Assembly: GCA_903828675.1 (NCBI GenBank)
Contig: CAIKND010000237.1
Location: forward strand, 18,871 to 82,870
Length of the DNA stretch: 64,000 bases
Direction: 5' to 3'
DNA from: an uncultured Acidobacteriaceae bacterium
Lineage (GTDB): Bacteria; Acidobacteriota; Terriglobia; Terriglobales; Acidobacteriaceae
Numbering within the stretch: position 1 is the stretch's first letter; every line of letters begins with the position of its first letter. The notes beneath the pieces were generated by a model. It saw nothing but the letters and a program-made list of their open reading frames with translations, was not told where the DNA came from and ran no database searches. Shown here piece after piece: positions 52,201-59,679 of this stretch. The translations under genes and the position numbers were made by a program.

Positions 52201-53917
52201 CTGGAGCGGAGGCCGAGGTTCCGGAGAAGACGATAAAGCCAAAAGGACTGCCTGAGCAACCGCCGCCCGAGATTGCCGCCATGCATGCAAAATAGCCATC
52301 GTGATTCGCGGCGGAGAATGAAACATCGGGCGTATAGCGTCCCGCTCGCGCCGCTGGAACACCGGTGCCCGTCTGCCAGGCGGGAGTAGGTATGTTGAAC
52401 AAACTCACGCCGCCGCCTGTACCGGCTACCGTGGCGTTTGATCCATCCCAGGACTCGTTCCATCCGCCCTCAGGAATGTAACCGAGAGCCGACAAGTAGC
52501 CTGTGCTGTTGGAGGAACTCCAGTAGCTTGAAGGGCTTGCCGTGTCGGCAAATTGGGTTCCACCCACGCACGTGGCATAGCTGGATGTGCAGATGTAGTT
52601 GGGGCTATTGACGATCGCGGATGTGGCGGCAGGTGGCGCTGAAAACGCGGCATCGCAGCCTGCGGCAGCGGAGTCGCCAGAAGAGACAAAGACCGACATG
52701 CCTTCCAGCGCTCCCTGGGAAAACAGCCCGTCCCAGAAGTCAACGTCGGACTGGGCTACTTCAGACTCGCAAGCTCCGAAACTGATCGTCATCACCTGAG
52801 GAACCGGGGTGAGGTTTACAAGGTATTGCGCATCCGCGCCGATGCCATCGTTGCTTATGGTGGTGGGTGAGGAAACCACAAGCAGCAGATTGGCACCCGG
52901 AGCAACGCTGCCGGCACGAATCACATCCAGCGTGGCCTCCTCCTGGCTTCCGAGGTAATTGCTGCTGCTCGATGGCGGAGAAGTGAGCGCGGGGCCCGGG
53001 TCCACGCCATGGTAGGCGGTGGGAACCACTTGCGTCGGATTGGCAAAGCTGGCCAGGGTCTTGGCTCTGAAGTTATCCAGATCGGTGGTGCTCACGTGAG
53101 CCCAGCCCACAATGCCGATCGTCATGCCGGCGCCAGTGTAGGCGGCCGGAACGTTGTAGATGGTGTCGAAATCGTTGGGCCCGATGTAGTGAGCGCCGGT
53201 GGTCGTCGTCACCAGCGGCGACGCCGACTCGACCACGGCAGTCTGGTGCATGGGCCGCTCGTTGATGGTGTACAGCCCGCGAACGGCCTTAATCGCTGGC
53301 GCCAGCGCCGACGGAATCACCGGCTCAGTGGAGACGGACATGCGTTCGACGCCGTTCACTTTGTAGGAGTGCATCTCGGTCTGGAAGGCGCGGCCCATAT
53401 CCGCCGCAGTGCCGCCGAACCCGATGAAGATCCGGCTTGGCGAGATCCAGTTCACGTGCAGTCCCTGGGATTGAAGCCACCCGGTGATCGTTGCGATGTC
53501 CTGGTCTGAAAGTCCGAAGCGTACGCCCACCTCGGCTGGCGTCAGCCAGTGGTGGAAGCTGGGCGACGCAGGGTTCTGCTGGTCGGCCAGGAGCTGTTTG
53601 AAGGCAGTCTCCTGCTCCGGCGAGCGAGTCAAAACCAGCGTCATATCTTCGAGCGCTTGATCGGCCGGCAGCAAACCGGTACTGTTGGCCTGGTTGGCCC
53701 ACTGAGGATGATGATTGCCCAGCGCCTGCACCCGCGATGTATCCACGCGCTGCGTGATACGATTCGCGGGCTGAGCGGTCTGCGCGGATGCGGCAAAGGC
53801 AGCCAGCGCCAGCAATATCAAGGCGGACAGAAGCCTCATGCCGCGAACGGCAATGCCCACTTGGTCACCGGAACGCAGGACGAAAGGGGGAAGTATACGG
53901 TGCGGAAACAAGGGCAT
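49238..53917 (-). CDS. S53 (sedolisin) protease with seven Ig-like repeats and C-terminal anchor
   Basis: A 1559-residue secreted protease. A signal region with long N-terminal extension (hydrophobic LLSALILLALAAFAASAQ near 28-46) precedes a pro-kumamolisin activation domain (about 55-215, HHWLTPAEVGVRFGLSDQDI). The catalytic domain (about 225-680) has Glu327/Asp331 in QEEATLDVI, oxyanion Asp in VSSGDSAAAGC and Ser568 in SGTSASAPG. Seven ~100-residue Ig-like units follow, each starting TPTVTVTP. The tail has two hydrophobic segments split by AKRRKLR, then CGGGSSSGGGGG and a final TGTYTFTITGTSGS block. Sedolisins work at acid pH, fitting acid soil. ATG 53917 with AAGGAG 12 bases upstream is preferred; the frame extends to 53941. 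Confidence 0.9.
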   Translation of the reverse strand: MPLFPHRILPPFVLRSGDQVGIAVRGMRLLSALILLALAAFAASAQTAQPANRITQRVDTSRVQALGNHHPQWANQANSTGLLPADQALEDMTLVLTRSPEQETAFKQLLADQQNPASPSFHHWLTPAEVGVRFGLSDQDIATITGWLQSQGLHVNWISPSRIFIGFGGTAADMGRAFQTEMHSYKVNGVERMSVSTEPVIPSALAPAIKAVRGLYTINERPMHQTAVVESASPLVTTTTGAHYIGPNDFDTIYNVPAAYTGAGMTIGIVGWAHVSTTDLDNFRAKTLASFANPTQVVPTAYHGVDPGPALTSPPSSSSNYLGSQEEATLDVIRAGSVAPGANLLLVVSSPTTISNDGIGADAQYLVNLTPVPQVMTISFGACESEVAQSDVDFWDGLFSQGALEGMSVFVSSGDSAAAGCDAAFSAPPAATSAIVNSPNYICTSSYATCVGGTQFADTASPSSYWSSSNSTGYLSALGYIPEGGWNESWDGSNATVAGTGGGVSLFNIPTPAWQTGTGVPAARAGRYTPDVSFSAANHDGYFACMAAISGGGCSGSPFGFIVFSGTSASAPGMAGVAALLDQKLGGGQGNLNPQLYAMAASAPSAFHDVTVATSGVSPCDINTPSLCNNSIPGPTGLTGGQPGFLVTAGYDEVTGLGSLNVTNFINNYSAAKTTPTVTVTPNPTSIAVNQALSVTVAVSGTPTPTGSVTLSSGTYTSASTVLASGSATISVPAWSLAAGTPTLSASYMPDASSSSAYNAASGTNTVNVSMVTPTVSVTPGSSNITRAQSLSVTVAVSSSLAGSPTPTGSVTLAGGGFTSATFLLISGGTTITIPPALLAVGTDTLTATYTPDASGSLTYSNASGLSSVTVTKATPTVTVTPTPASIAITQPLSVTVAVSSSVVGSPTATGTVTLSSGTYTSAATALVGGSATVSVPAGSLASGTPTLTASYSSDINYIANTGTNTVTVSKATPTVTVTPSPASITTVQSLSVTVSVSGGGGNPTATGTVTLSGGGYTSAATTLASGSATVVVPAGSLAVATDTLTASYTPDAPGASTYNTASGSNIVAVTKATPTVTVTPTSASVTTVQSLSVTIGVSGGAGNPAATGTVTLSSGTYSSGATALVSGSATITIGAGTLAVGSDTLTATFTPGAGSTGTYNSATGTAGVTVSKITPTVTVSPSAASITTLQSTQVTVTVNGGAGNPTVTGSVVLAGGGYISVSTALSGGSALITVPVGGLMAGSDTLTATFTPDAGASANYLGATGTDSVTVTLVTPTVTMSASPASITTTQATTVSVTVSGGAGNPIPSGAVILTSGSYSSSATALVGGIATITVPAGALPVGSDSVTGSYVPTGGGFYGAATGSTTVVVTQALIPSFTFTGSTVTVTKGSSNTATITLTPTNGFAGSVTLTAALVSSPTGAQYPPTFSFGTTSPVNMSAGTAATATLTVSTTPASTASLAYPRTNGSPWYTGGGAILACLLLFGIPAKRRKLRNLLGMFMLFAVLAGGMIACGGGSSSGGGGGTTIAGTTTGTYTFTITGTSGSTVSTSSPITLTIQ
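49805..51901 (-). repeat. seven tandem Ig-domain units of ~300 bases
   Basis: Units start close to 51901, 51604, 51301, 51001, 50701, 50401 and 50098 on the minus strand, nearly exactly 300 bases apart. Each codes TPTVTVTP at its start, SLSVTV and TGTVTLS.G.YTS in the middle and TYN.ASGT near the end. High similarity suggests repeat homogenisation or recent expansion. Confidence 0.85.
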
Positions 53918-54179
53918 TGAGCGAATCTCTCCTTCGTGCATGGGAATTCAACGCGTTATTGGAGATTGTCCGCCTTATTCAAGGGGACTGGCAAGAGCGA
54001 GCGCCCCGAGTTTAGGCCCGAATGGCCAGGCCAGTGTCTGGTCCGCGCCGAAAATGCTTGCATATCGCAAGATAAATCGGGAAAAATCTCAGCACGGCGA
54101 TTCCCCAGAATCGGGCCTACAAAGCTTAGACGCCGGTGATGCAAAAGGAGCGAAAGAAACAGCGGAGGAGGTCAAAAGA

Positions 54180-55298
54180 ATGAGCAGGGTGCGAGTCCTG
54201 GTCGGGACGCGGAAGGGCGCGTTCATTCTCAATGCAGACGGCAAGCGGAAAGATTGGCAGGTGAGTGGGCCGTTCTTTGCCGGGTGGGAGATCTACCACC
54301 TGAAGGGGTCAACGGTCGACCCGAACCGGCTCTATGCCTCGCAGTCGAGCAGTTGGTCGGGCCAGGTCGTCCAGCGCTCTGACGACGGCGGCGTCACCTG
54401 GACTCCGGTTGGCAACAAGTTCGCTTACGCCGGCGTGCCAGGGACGCACCAGTGGTACGACGGAACGCCCCATCCGTGGGAGTTCAAGCGCGTGTGGCAC
54501 TTTGAGCCGTCGCTCATCGATGCCGACACCGTGTATGCCGGTGTTGAGGATGCGGCGCTGTTCAAATCCTTAGACGGCGGCGCAACCTGGGACGAACTCA
54601 AAGGCCTGCGCGAGCACGGCACTGGCTCGCAATGGCAGCCGGGCGCGGGCGGCATGTGCCTCCACACCGTGATCCTCGACCCAACCAATGCCAATCGGAT
54701 TTATATTGCCATCTCCGCAGCCGGAGCGTTCCGAACCGACGACGGCGGCCTCACCTGGAAGCCCATCAACAAAGGCCTGGTGTCGAAGTACATCCCGGAC
54801 CCCACCGCGGAGGTAGGCCACTGCGTTCACCATGTGGCCATGCACCGGTCGCGCCCCAGTGTACTCTTCATGCAGAAGCACTGGGACGTCATGCGCAGCG
54901 ACAACGCCGGCGAATCCTGGCATGAGGTCAGCGGCAATCTGCCCACCGACTTCGGCTTCGCAATCGACGTCCACGCCCACCAGCCGGAGACCCTCTACGT
55001 GGTGCCCATTAAGAGCGACTCCGAGCATTTTGTGCCGGATGGCATGCTCCGCGTCTTCCGCAGTCGCACCGGCGGCAACGAGTGGGAGCCGCTAACCGCT
55101 GGCCTGCCGCAAAAGGATTGCTACGTCAACGTGCTCCGCGATGCCATGGCCGTGGATCAACTGGACCAGTGCGGAGTCTACTTCGGAACCAGCGGCGGCC
55201 AGGTGTATGCGTCAGCCGATGCGGGCGACAATTGGGCGCCCATCGTGCACGATCTGCCGGGGGTGCTGTCGGTTGAGGTGCAGACTCTCCATGAGTGA
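54180..55298 (+). CDS. BNR/sialidase-like beta-propeller, coupled to MoaD-like gene
   Basis: A 372-residue protein with no signal peptide, so probably cytoplasmic. The repeats are BNR/Asp-box-like (QRSDDGGVTWTPVG, FKSLDGGATWDEL, FRTDDGGLTWKPI, MRSDNAGESWHEV, VFRSRTGGNEWEPL, YASADAGDNWAPI), giving a sialidase/VPS10-type propeller. It begins VRVLVGTRKGAFILNADGKR, a common start of 'exo-alpha-sialidase' annotated proteins that have no shown sialidase activity. GGAGGAGGT 8 bases before ATG 54180 fixes the start; the open frame to 53838 is not coding. The stop overlaps the start of the MoaD/ThiS-like gene by 8 bases, so translation is coupled. No sialidase catalytic triad was identified. Confidence 0.85.
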   Translation: MSRVRVLVGTRKGAFILNADGKRKDWQVSGPFFAGWEIYHLKGSTVDPNRLYASQSSSWSGQVVQRSDDGGVTWTPVGNKFAYAGVPGTHQWYDGTPHPWEFKRVWHFEPSLIDADTVYAGVEDAALFKSLDGGATWDELKGLREHGTGSQWQPGAGGMCLHTVILDPTNANRIYIAISAAGAFRTDDGGLTWKPINKGLVSKYIPDPTAEVGHCVHHVAMHRSRPSVLFMQKHWDVMRSDNAGESWHEVSGNLPTDFGFAIDVHAHQPETLYVVPIKSDSEHFVPDGMLRVFRSRTGGNEWEPLTAGLPQKDCYVNVLRDAMAVDQLDQCGVYFGTSGGQVYASADAGDNWAPIVHDLPGVLSVEVQTLHE

Positions 55299-55632
55299 AG
55301 GCCCGCTGAGCGAAGGCGACGCGAATGCGTCCAGAATTGTCCGCGTCGTCTTGCCCTACCACCTGCGAATCTTGGCGGGGGTGGGTGCTGAAATCGCGCT
55401 CACGGTGGACGGCCTAGTGACGGCGCGAACAATCTTGGATGCGCTCGAGGCCCGCTACCCCATGCTGTGCGGCACCATCCGCGAATACGGAACCGGGCAG
55501 CGCCGCGCGTTCCTGCGCTTCTTCGCGTGCGAAGAAGATTGGTCGCACCAGCCGATGGATGCCGCATTGCCCGAAGTTGTCGCAAACGGCAAGGAGCCCC
55601 TCCTGATCATTGGCGCAATCGCCGGCGGCTGA
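55291..55632 (+). CDS. MoaD/ThiS-like ubiquitin-fold protein with C-terminal Gly-Gly
   Basis: A 113-residue beta-grasp protein. The recognisable pattern is IVRVVLPYHLRILAGVGAEI, ARTILDALEARYPMLCG, a RRAFLRFFACEEDW stretch and an exact C-terminal GAIAGG followed by stop. The terminal Gly-Gly is what E1-like enzymes adenylate in sulfur carriers (MoaD, ThiS) and ubiquitin-like modifiers. There is no moa/thi gene, E1-like or JAMM protease gene in the window. The 8-base overlap with the propeller gene implies a joint function. Length is longer than MoaD (~80 residues), with an N-terminal MSEGPLSEGDANAS extension. Role unknown: sulfur carrier or modifier of the propeller are both possible. Confidence 0.8.
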   Translation: MSEGPLSEGDANASRIVRVVLPYHLRILAGVGAEIALTVDGLVTARTILDALEARYPMLCGTIREYGTGQRRAFLRFFACEEDWSHQPMDAALPEVVANGKEPLLIIGAIAGG

Positions 55633-55691
55633 CGCAAGAGAAGTCTCGATACGAGTTTCTGGATTCGATTGTCAACAATCATTTGCGTGCT

Positions 55692-55724
55692 CCATCCTTG
55701 AATCGTCCTTTGATTCAAGGATGG
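55692..55724. terminator. hairpin between convergent genes
   Basis: CCATCCTTGAATC (55692-55704) and GATTCAAGGATGG (55712-55724) form a perfect 13-base stem with a 7-base loop. No T-run; it may stop both converging transcripts with Rho or protect RNA ends. Confidence 0.6.
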
Positions 55725-55772
55725 GAGAGCACAAATCTCAATCTCGACGGTAGACAGTTAAATAGAGATTCT

Positions 55773-56372
55773 TCAGGCGGCCACGATTGCAGGGCTGGAG
55801 GGTTGCGGCTGGACGAGTTCATCAAAGACAGTGCGATATTGGACCATTGCGGTTCGCAGCTCTTCCGTGGTGGCTTCAACCCGGCCTAGCCGCACGGCGA
55901 TGCCGTGGGCCACGCGGTAGTTTTCCATCACGCGGGGATAGTTGACGGAGACATCGGCGGCGCGCTGTTCAAAGCTGGCTTGGGGATAGCCCCGCGCTTC
56001 CAGCAGTGCATTGATCAGGTCGTCTGCTTCAGTTACCGCGGTCCTCGGGTGATCCACAAAGCGGGACTGCGCCCTATACCACTCGGTCATGAATCGTTCG
56101 CGCTCGGCTGCGCCCAGGTCGCGGATGACCAGCGTCTTCACATGGGCCACGCGATCGCCGAGTTTCGATTCCGCCTGGCGCGAAGAACTTTGCTGTTGAA
56201 CTTCGCGGTCATACTCTGATCCAAAGCGATTGCGCAGAGCCAGAGTCTTGGTTCTGCGGTGTTCAACAAAGGCGGCAACGGCGATGACAACGGCGATGAC
56301 GAATACAAACGCGATCACGATGAGCTGGGTGTTCGTGAGGGAATAGTACGCTCCATTGAATTCAAACTGCAT
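55773..56372 (-). CDS. membrane-anchored conserved protein of unknown function
   Basis: A 199-residue protein. One transmembrane segment (about 14-38, LIVIAFVFVIAVVIAVAAFV) is followed by a basic EHRRTK stretch and a soluble region: RNRFGSEYDREVQQQ, the ERERFMTEWYRAQSRFVDHP block and TEADDLINALLEARGYPQAS, FEQRAADVSVNYPRVMENYR. This last set resembles a widespread, unnamed family in Actinobacteria and Acidobacteria. ATG 56372 has AGGAG 6 bases upstream; the open frame extends to 56609 but without coding character. The first 55 residues resemble the shorter protein encoded upstream at 56616-56873. The two may be an operon. Function unknown. Confidence 0.75.
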   Translation of the reverse strand: MQFEFNGAYYSLTNTQLIVIAFVFVIAVVIAVAAFVEHRRTKTLALRNRFGSEYDREVQQQSSSRQAESKLGDRVAHVKTLVIRDLGAAERERFMTEWYRAQSRFVDHPRTAVTEADDLINALLEARGYPQASFEQRAADVSVNYPRVMENYRVAHGIAVRLGRVEATTEELRTAMVQYRTVFDELVQPQPSSPAIVAA

Positions 56373-56615
56373 GGTGGTCTCCTGTGCGTGGAATGTCGGC
56401 CGTTGCCGGGGGAGCGGCGTGACTGGATGGAGTATCGAGCGGTCTGGCATGCGCACGCTGGCCACAATTGACCAGAGCACCACTCCCCGTTCGATGGCTT
56501 GAGGCTGGTGGCCAGCGGTCGCGAAACAATCGCACCTGTTGCCAGAGGAAAGCCTTAAAGGGCCTTCCTCAAAAATCGTTGCGATTGTCCGTGGATCACT
56601 CCCACCCACGATTCT

Positions 56616-56873
56616 TCAAGGCCGCCTAGCTTTGCTCGCCTCGCGGGCTTGGCGAACCTCCAAACGGGATTGATAGTAAGCCTCCCATTCTCCGGGCTCG
56701 ACGTAAGAGCCGAGCGGGGCATGCTCCTGGTCGAACTCCGAGTAGAAGTAACCGTGAAGCTGTGGCTTGGTCTTTCTACGGTAGTCGAGGAACGCGGCAA
56801 CTGCGAGGATGAGGCCGACAATCAGGCCAAAGCTGCCGACAAGGAACTGGAGATCCGTCAGGTGGGGATACAT
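56616..56873 (-). CDS. small membrane protein related to the downstream gene
   Basis: An 85-residue protein: MYPHLTDLQFLVGSFGLIVG begins a transmembrane segment (about 8-31), then DYRRKTK and YFYSEFDQEH. Alignment with the next gene matches TD/TN-LQ.LV/LIV, the membrane segment, RRKTK/RRTKT and SEFDQE/SEYDRE. It lacks the long C-terminal block of that gene, so it is either a truncated duplicate or a regulatory partner. AAAGGAG precedes ATG 56873 with good spacing. Function unknown. Confidence 0.7.
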   Translation of the reverse strand: MYPHLTDLQFLVGSFGLIVGLILAVAAFLDYRRKTKPQLHGYFYSEFDQEHAPLGSYVEPGEWEAYYQSRLEVRQAREASKARRP

Positions 56874-57296
56874 GGCTTTCTCCTTTCTGGGTGTTTGCGG
56901 CGGCTAGGGGGGGGCGACATAGGCGCTAGGCAACGGTCGTAGAAGGAGTATCGAAGGTCTGTCGCGTCAATACTGGACAAAACGGCTCAGCCCGTGTGAG
57001 GCAATGCAGTAGGTATTTGACGATGACCAGGAGCTTTGTATCGATGCATGGCCGCGGTGCCGGATACCCTCCAAGTCGGGGTTGCGTGCCGCAAATACCT
57101 TAAAAGAAGGGAACTAGACAGGCTGCGGAAAAACTCCTTGCTCGAAGTCCACTGGTGAGCTTTGTATCAGGGCACGATTTTAGTCTGGCCGCAAACCGTT
57201 GAAAAAGACTTCGGGCCTCAGCCCCCTGCTACATGTCAATCAGGGCATTGACTCAGATTCAGCCCATTTCCCGCGGCCCCCGGCACTCCAGGATCC
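56874..57296. other. intergenic region with repeat fragments
   Basis: No gene in these 423 bases. It contains ACAGGCTGCGGAAAAACTCC (57118-57137) shared with the right end of the window, two copies of GAGCTTTGTATC (near 57032 and 57161), and a diverged hairpin GGGCACGATTTTAGTCTGGC. Confidence 0.5.
57118..57137. repeat. interspersed short repeat, copy 1
   Basis: ACAGGCTGCGGAAAAACTCC. Related copies at 63524-63543 and 63841-63858. Confidence 0.6.
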
Positions 57297-58304
57297 CTAC
57301 ATCTCGTCCTTGCCCGGCCGCAGCATCAGGTCCCGAATCGCTTCCATCGGGTCTTTGCCTTCGTCGAGAATCAGCTCCATCTGTTCGGTGATGGGCATCT
57401 CGATCGAGTGCTTGCGGGCTAGCCCTAGCGCGGCCCGAGTCGTCAGCACGCCCTCCGCCACCTTCCCGCCCAGACTCGCAAGAATCTCCGGCAGCTTCCG
57501 CCCCTGCCCCAGTGCCTGTCCTACCGTTCGGTTGCGGCTCAGGGAGCCCGTGCAGGTCAGCACCAGGTCGCCTACGCCCGACAACCCGGCCAGGGTCTCG
57601 CGCCGCCCTCCGCAGGCCACGGCCAACCGCGTGATTTCGGCTATGCCGCGCGTAATCAGCCCAGCCGCGGAGTTGTAGCCGAGGCCCACCCCTGAGGCGA
57701 CGCCGGCCGCAATCGCGATCACGTTTTTGAGCGCGCCTCCCAATTCAACGCCGATTACATCCGTGGACGTGTAAAGTCGCAGCGTTTCGGAAGAAAACTC
57801 CTGTTGGATGCGTGACGCAATCGCCGCATCGTCATAGGCCACCGTCACGGCTGTGGGCTGCCCCTGCGCCACCTCAAGGGCGAAGCTCGGCCCGCTGAAC
57901 GCGCCAACGGGCGACACAATGCCCACCTCAGACAGGCACGCGGCAATCACCTCCGTCATGCGCAGGTAGGTGCGGTCTTCCACGCCCTTGGTGGCGCTAA
58001 CGACTGTCTGCCCAGAGTGCATAATGGGGCGCAGCCGCGCCAGGGTCGAACGCAGGAACTCGGAAGGCACCACCGAGACCACGATCTCTGCCTCGCCAAC
58101 GGCCGCGTTGTCGCCGGTAATGACAATCTCTGCCGGTAGGGGGAACCCCGGCAGGAACAGTGTGTTCTCGTGTGCGTCGGCGATCTCGCGCGCTGCCTCC
58201 GGGCTGTGCGCCCACAGGGTGACCTGGTGACCGCCGCGGCGGTGAAGCGAGAGGGCAATGGCGGTTCCCCAGGCTCCAGAACCCAGGATGGCGATACGGC
58301 TCAT
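57297..58304 (-). CDS. gpsA: NAD(P)-dependent glycerol-3-phosphate dehydrogenase
   Basis: Cytoplasmic enzyme reducing dihydroxyacetone phosphate to sn-glycerol 3-phosphate, the backbone of phospholipids. At 335 residues it is full length. N-terminal Rossmann motif ILGSGAWGTAIA, then NTLFLPGFPLP, SATKGVEDRTY, SGPSFALEVAQGQPTAV and the catalytic-domain signature GVELGGALKNVIAIAAG with its essential Lys. The start overlaps the plsY stop by 4 bases (ATGA), so the enzyme making G3P is coupled to the one acylating it. It is the last gene of a minus-strand block. Confidence 0.96.
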   Translation of the reverse strand: MSRIAILGSGAWGTAIALSLHRRGGHQVTLWAHSPEAAREIADAHENTLFLPGFPLPAEIVITGDNAAVGEAEIVVSVVPSEFLRSTLARLRPIMHSGQTVVSATKGVEDRTYLRMTEVIAACLSEVGIVSPVGAFSGPSFALEVAQGQPTAVTVAYDDAAIASRIQQEFSSETLRLYTSTDVIGVELGGALKNVIAIAAGVASGVGLGYNSAAGLITRGIAEITRLAVACGGRRETLAGLSGVGDLVLTCTGSLSRNRTVGQALGQGRKLPEILASLGGKVAEGVLTTRAALGLARKHSIEMPITEQMELILDEGKDPMEAIRDLMLRPGKDEM

Positions 58305-58933
58305 GTGGCTTTCTTAGCTCCGAAGCGGGATTCCGTGCCCTTCAGCAGGCGGCGGATGTTCTGGTAATGCTTGACGATAATGATTGCCGCAACTACGGCC
58401 TGCACGGCGATGAAAAACGGAGGGCGGTCGCCGCTGACCAGGAAGCACGCAAAAATTGGAAAACTGACAGCACCCAGAATGGAGGCCAGCGAAACATAGC
58501 GGCTGATGCCGAGCACCACGAAGAAGACGCTGATGGCCGCCAGTGCCGCCCAGGGCGAGGCGACCAGAAAAACGCCAAAGCCGGTGGCTACGCCCTTACC
58601 GCCCTTGAAGCGAAGCCACACCGGGAACACATGCCCCAGTACCGCAAACAGCGCAGCCAGAGCCTGGGCATCGCGATGGGCCATGGCAGGCACCAGCAGC
58701 GCGCCCAGAACTCCGCCGAGCCAAACAGCCGCGGAGCCCTTCAGCATGTCCAGCAGGAAAGTGGTAGCGCCCAGGCCTTTGCCGCCGGAGCGCAGAACGT
58801 TGGTCGCGCCAATGTTCCCGCTGCCAAAAGAGCGGATGTCCTGTTTGCGAATCAAGCGTACTAGTAGGTATCCGGAAGGCATGGATCCGAGCAGGTAAGC
58901 GGCGGCCGCGATTAGAAGGCTTGCGAGAAGCAT
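58301..58933 (-). CDS. plsY: glycerol-3-phosphate acyltransferase
   Basis: Integral membrane enzyme transferring acyl groups from acyl-phosphate to glycerol 3-phosphate, the first step of phosphatidic acid synthesis. The 210 residues include five or more membrane segments. Family motifs are present: LGSMPSGYLLVRLI, SFGSGNIGATNVLRSGGKG (motif 1) and RFKGGKGVATGFG (motif 2). It is upstream of gpsA with overlapping stop and start. A hairpin separates it from the cNMP-binding gene upstream. Confidence 0.95.
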   Translation of the reverse strand: MLLASLLIAAAAYLLGSMPSGYLLVRLIRKQDIRSFGSGNIGATNVLRSGGKGLGATTFLLDMLKGSAAVWLGGVLGALLVPAMAHRDAQALAALFAVLGHVFPVWLRFKGGKGVATGFGVFLVASPWAALAAISVFFVVLGISRYVSLASILGAVSFPIFACFLVSGDRPPFFIAVQAVVAAIIIVKHYQNIRRLLKGTESRFGAKKAT

Positions 58934-59012
58934 AACGAGTGAGAGTTTAGCAGGTACGCGGTGGTGATGCGGAGGGAGTTTTGTGAATTGAAGTGACTGG
59001 AACGTGAGCGCT

Positions 59013-59052
59013 CCGGCGCGGGGGGAGCTATTCCTGTGCTCCCCCCCGCCGG
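59013..59052 (-). terminator. GC-rich hairpin upstream of plsY
   Basis: CCGGCG-CGGGGGGAGC on the left pairs with GCTCCCCCCCG-CCGG on the right around about 9 bases. It follows the cNMP-binding gene stop directly. No T-run on the minus strand. Confidence 0.5.
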
Positions 59053-59061
59053 ATCCCCCCT

Positions 59062-59475
59062 TTACATGTGGGTCAGCGCTATCCGGGCCGTGCGCACCTC
59101 AGCGGCCAGCACCTGCAGAACCTTGAGTGACAGTAGCGGGTTCGAATGCATCAGGGTCGTAAAGTGGTCTCGCGACACAAAGCTCACCTTGGCTCCGGTG
59201 CGCGCAATGGCAGTCAACGAGTAGGGATGGTTGCCGATAAGCCCGGGAAGGCCGAGCAGGGAACCGGCGGTCGTTTGTACGGACACCAGAGGCTTGCCTT
59301 CGTCCGAATTCATTGAGAGCGTAGCCTCGCCCTCGTGCACGATGTAGACGCCCACCGGAGCGTCTCCCTGGCAGAACAAAACGCGATCCGCCTCGCAGGG
59401 TATAGGGATTGAACTCTTTTCGAGCTCCTGAACAAGCTCAGGGTCGGCGACAAATGCTGAAGGGTCAAGTTGCAC
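59062..59475 (-). CDS. cyclic nucleotide-binding domain protein
   Basis: A 137-residue single-domain protein of the CRP/cNMP-binding fold: IPCEADRVLFCQGDAPVGVY, IVHEGEATLSMNSDEG, a cassette-like GSLLGLPGLIGNHPYSLTAI and SFVSRDHFTTLMHSNPLLSL. No helix-turn-helix follows, so it is not a complete CRP-type transcription factor. The canonical cAMP-contact Arg within the phosphate-binding cassette is not evident, so ligand binding is uncertain. It sits between the beta-lactamase-fold gene (204 bases upstream) and plsY. Confidence 0.8.
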   Translation of the reverse strand: MQLDPSAFVADPELVQELEKSSIPIPCEADRVLFCQGDAPVGVYIVHEGEATLSMNSDEGKPLVSVQTTAGSLLGLPGLIGNHPYSLTAIARTGAKVSFVSRDHFTTLMHSNPLLSLKVLQVLAAEVRTARIALTHM

Positions 59476-59679
59476 GTAAGGCCTCCATGGGATGAAAGCG
59501 GGAATGAAATGTGAATGAGCACTTGCAGGCCAATGAAGCTATGGTTGCATCCATGGAAGTGGAGTTTTTGTGATGAGTGTCACATACTCTTGGTCAACAT
59601 ATGAAGGGATGGTCATCTTCGAACCTGCACATGCAAGCCAACACCAACCCGCGCACCGGCCGCGCAGCGAAACTGTAGC

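Noticed and set aside
53838..54179. N-terminal extension of the BNR propeller frame
   Set aside because: Overlaps the S53 gene start and its promoter area; GGAGGAGGT fixes the start at 54180.
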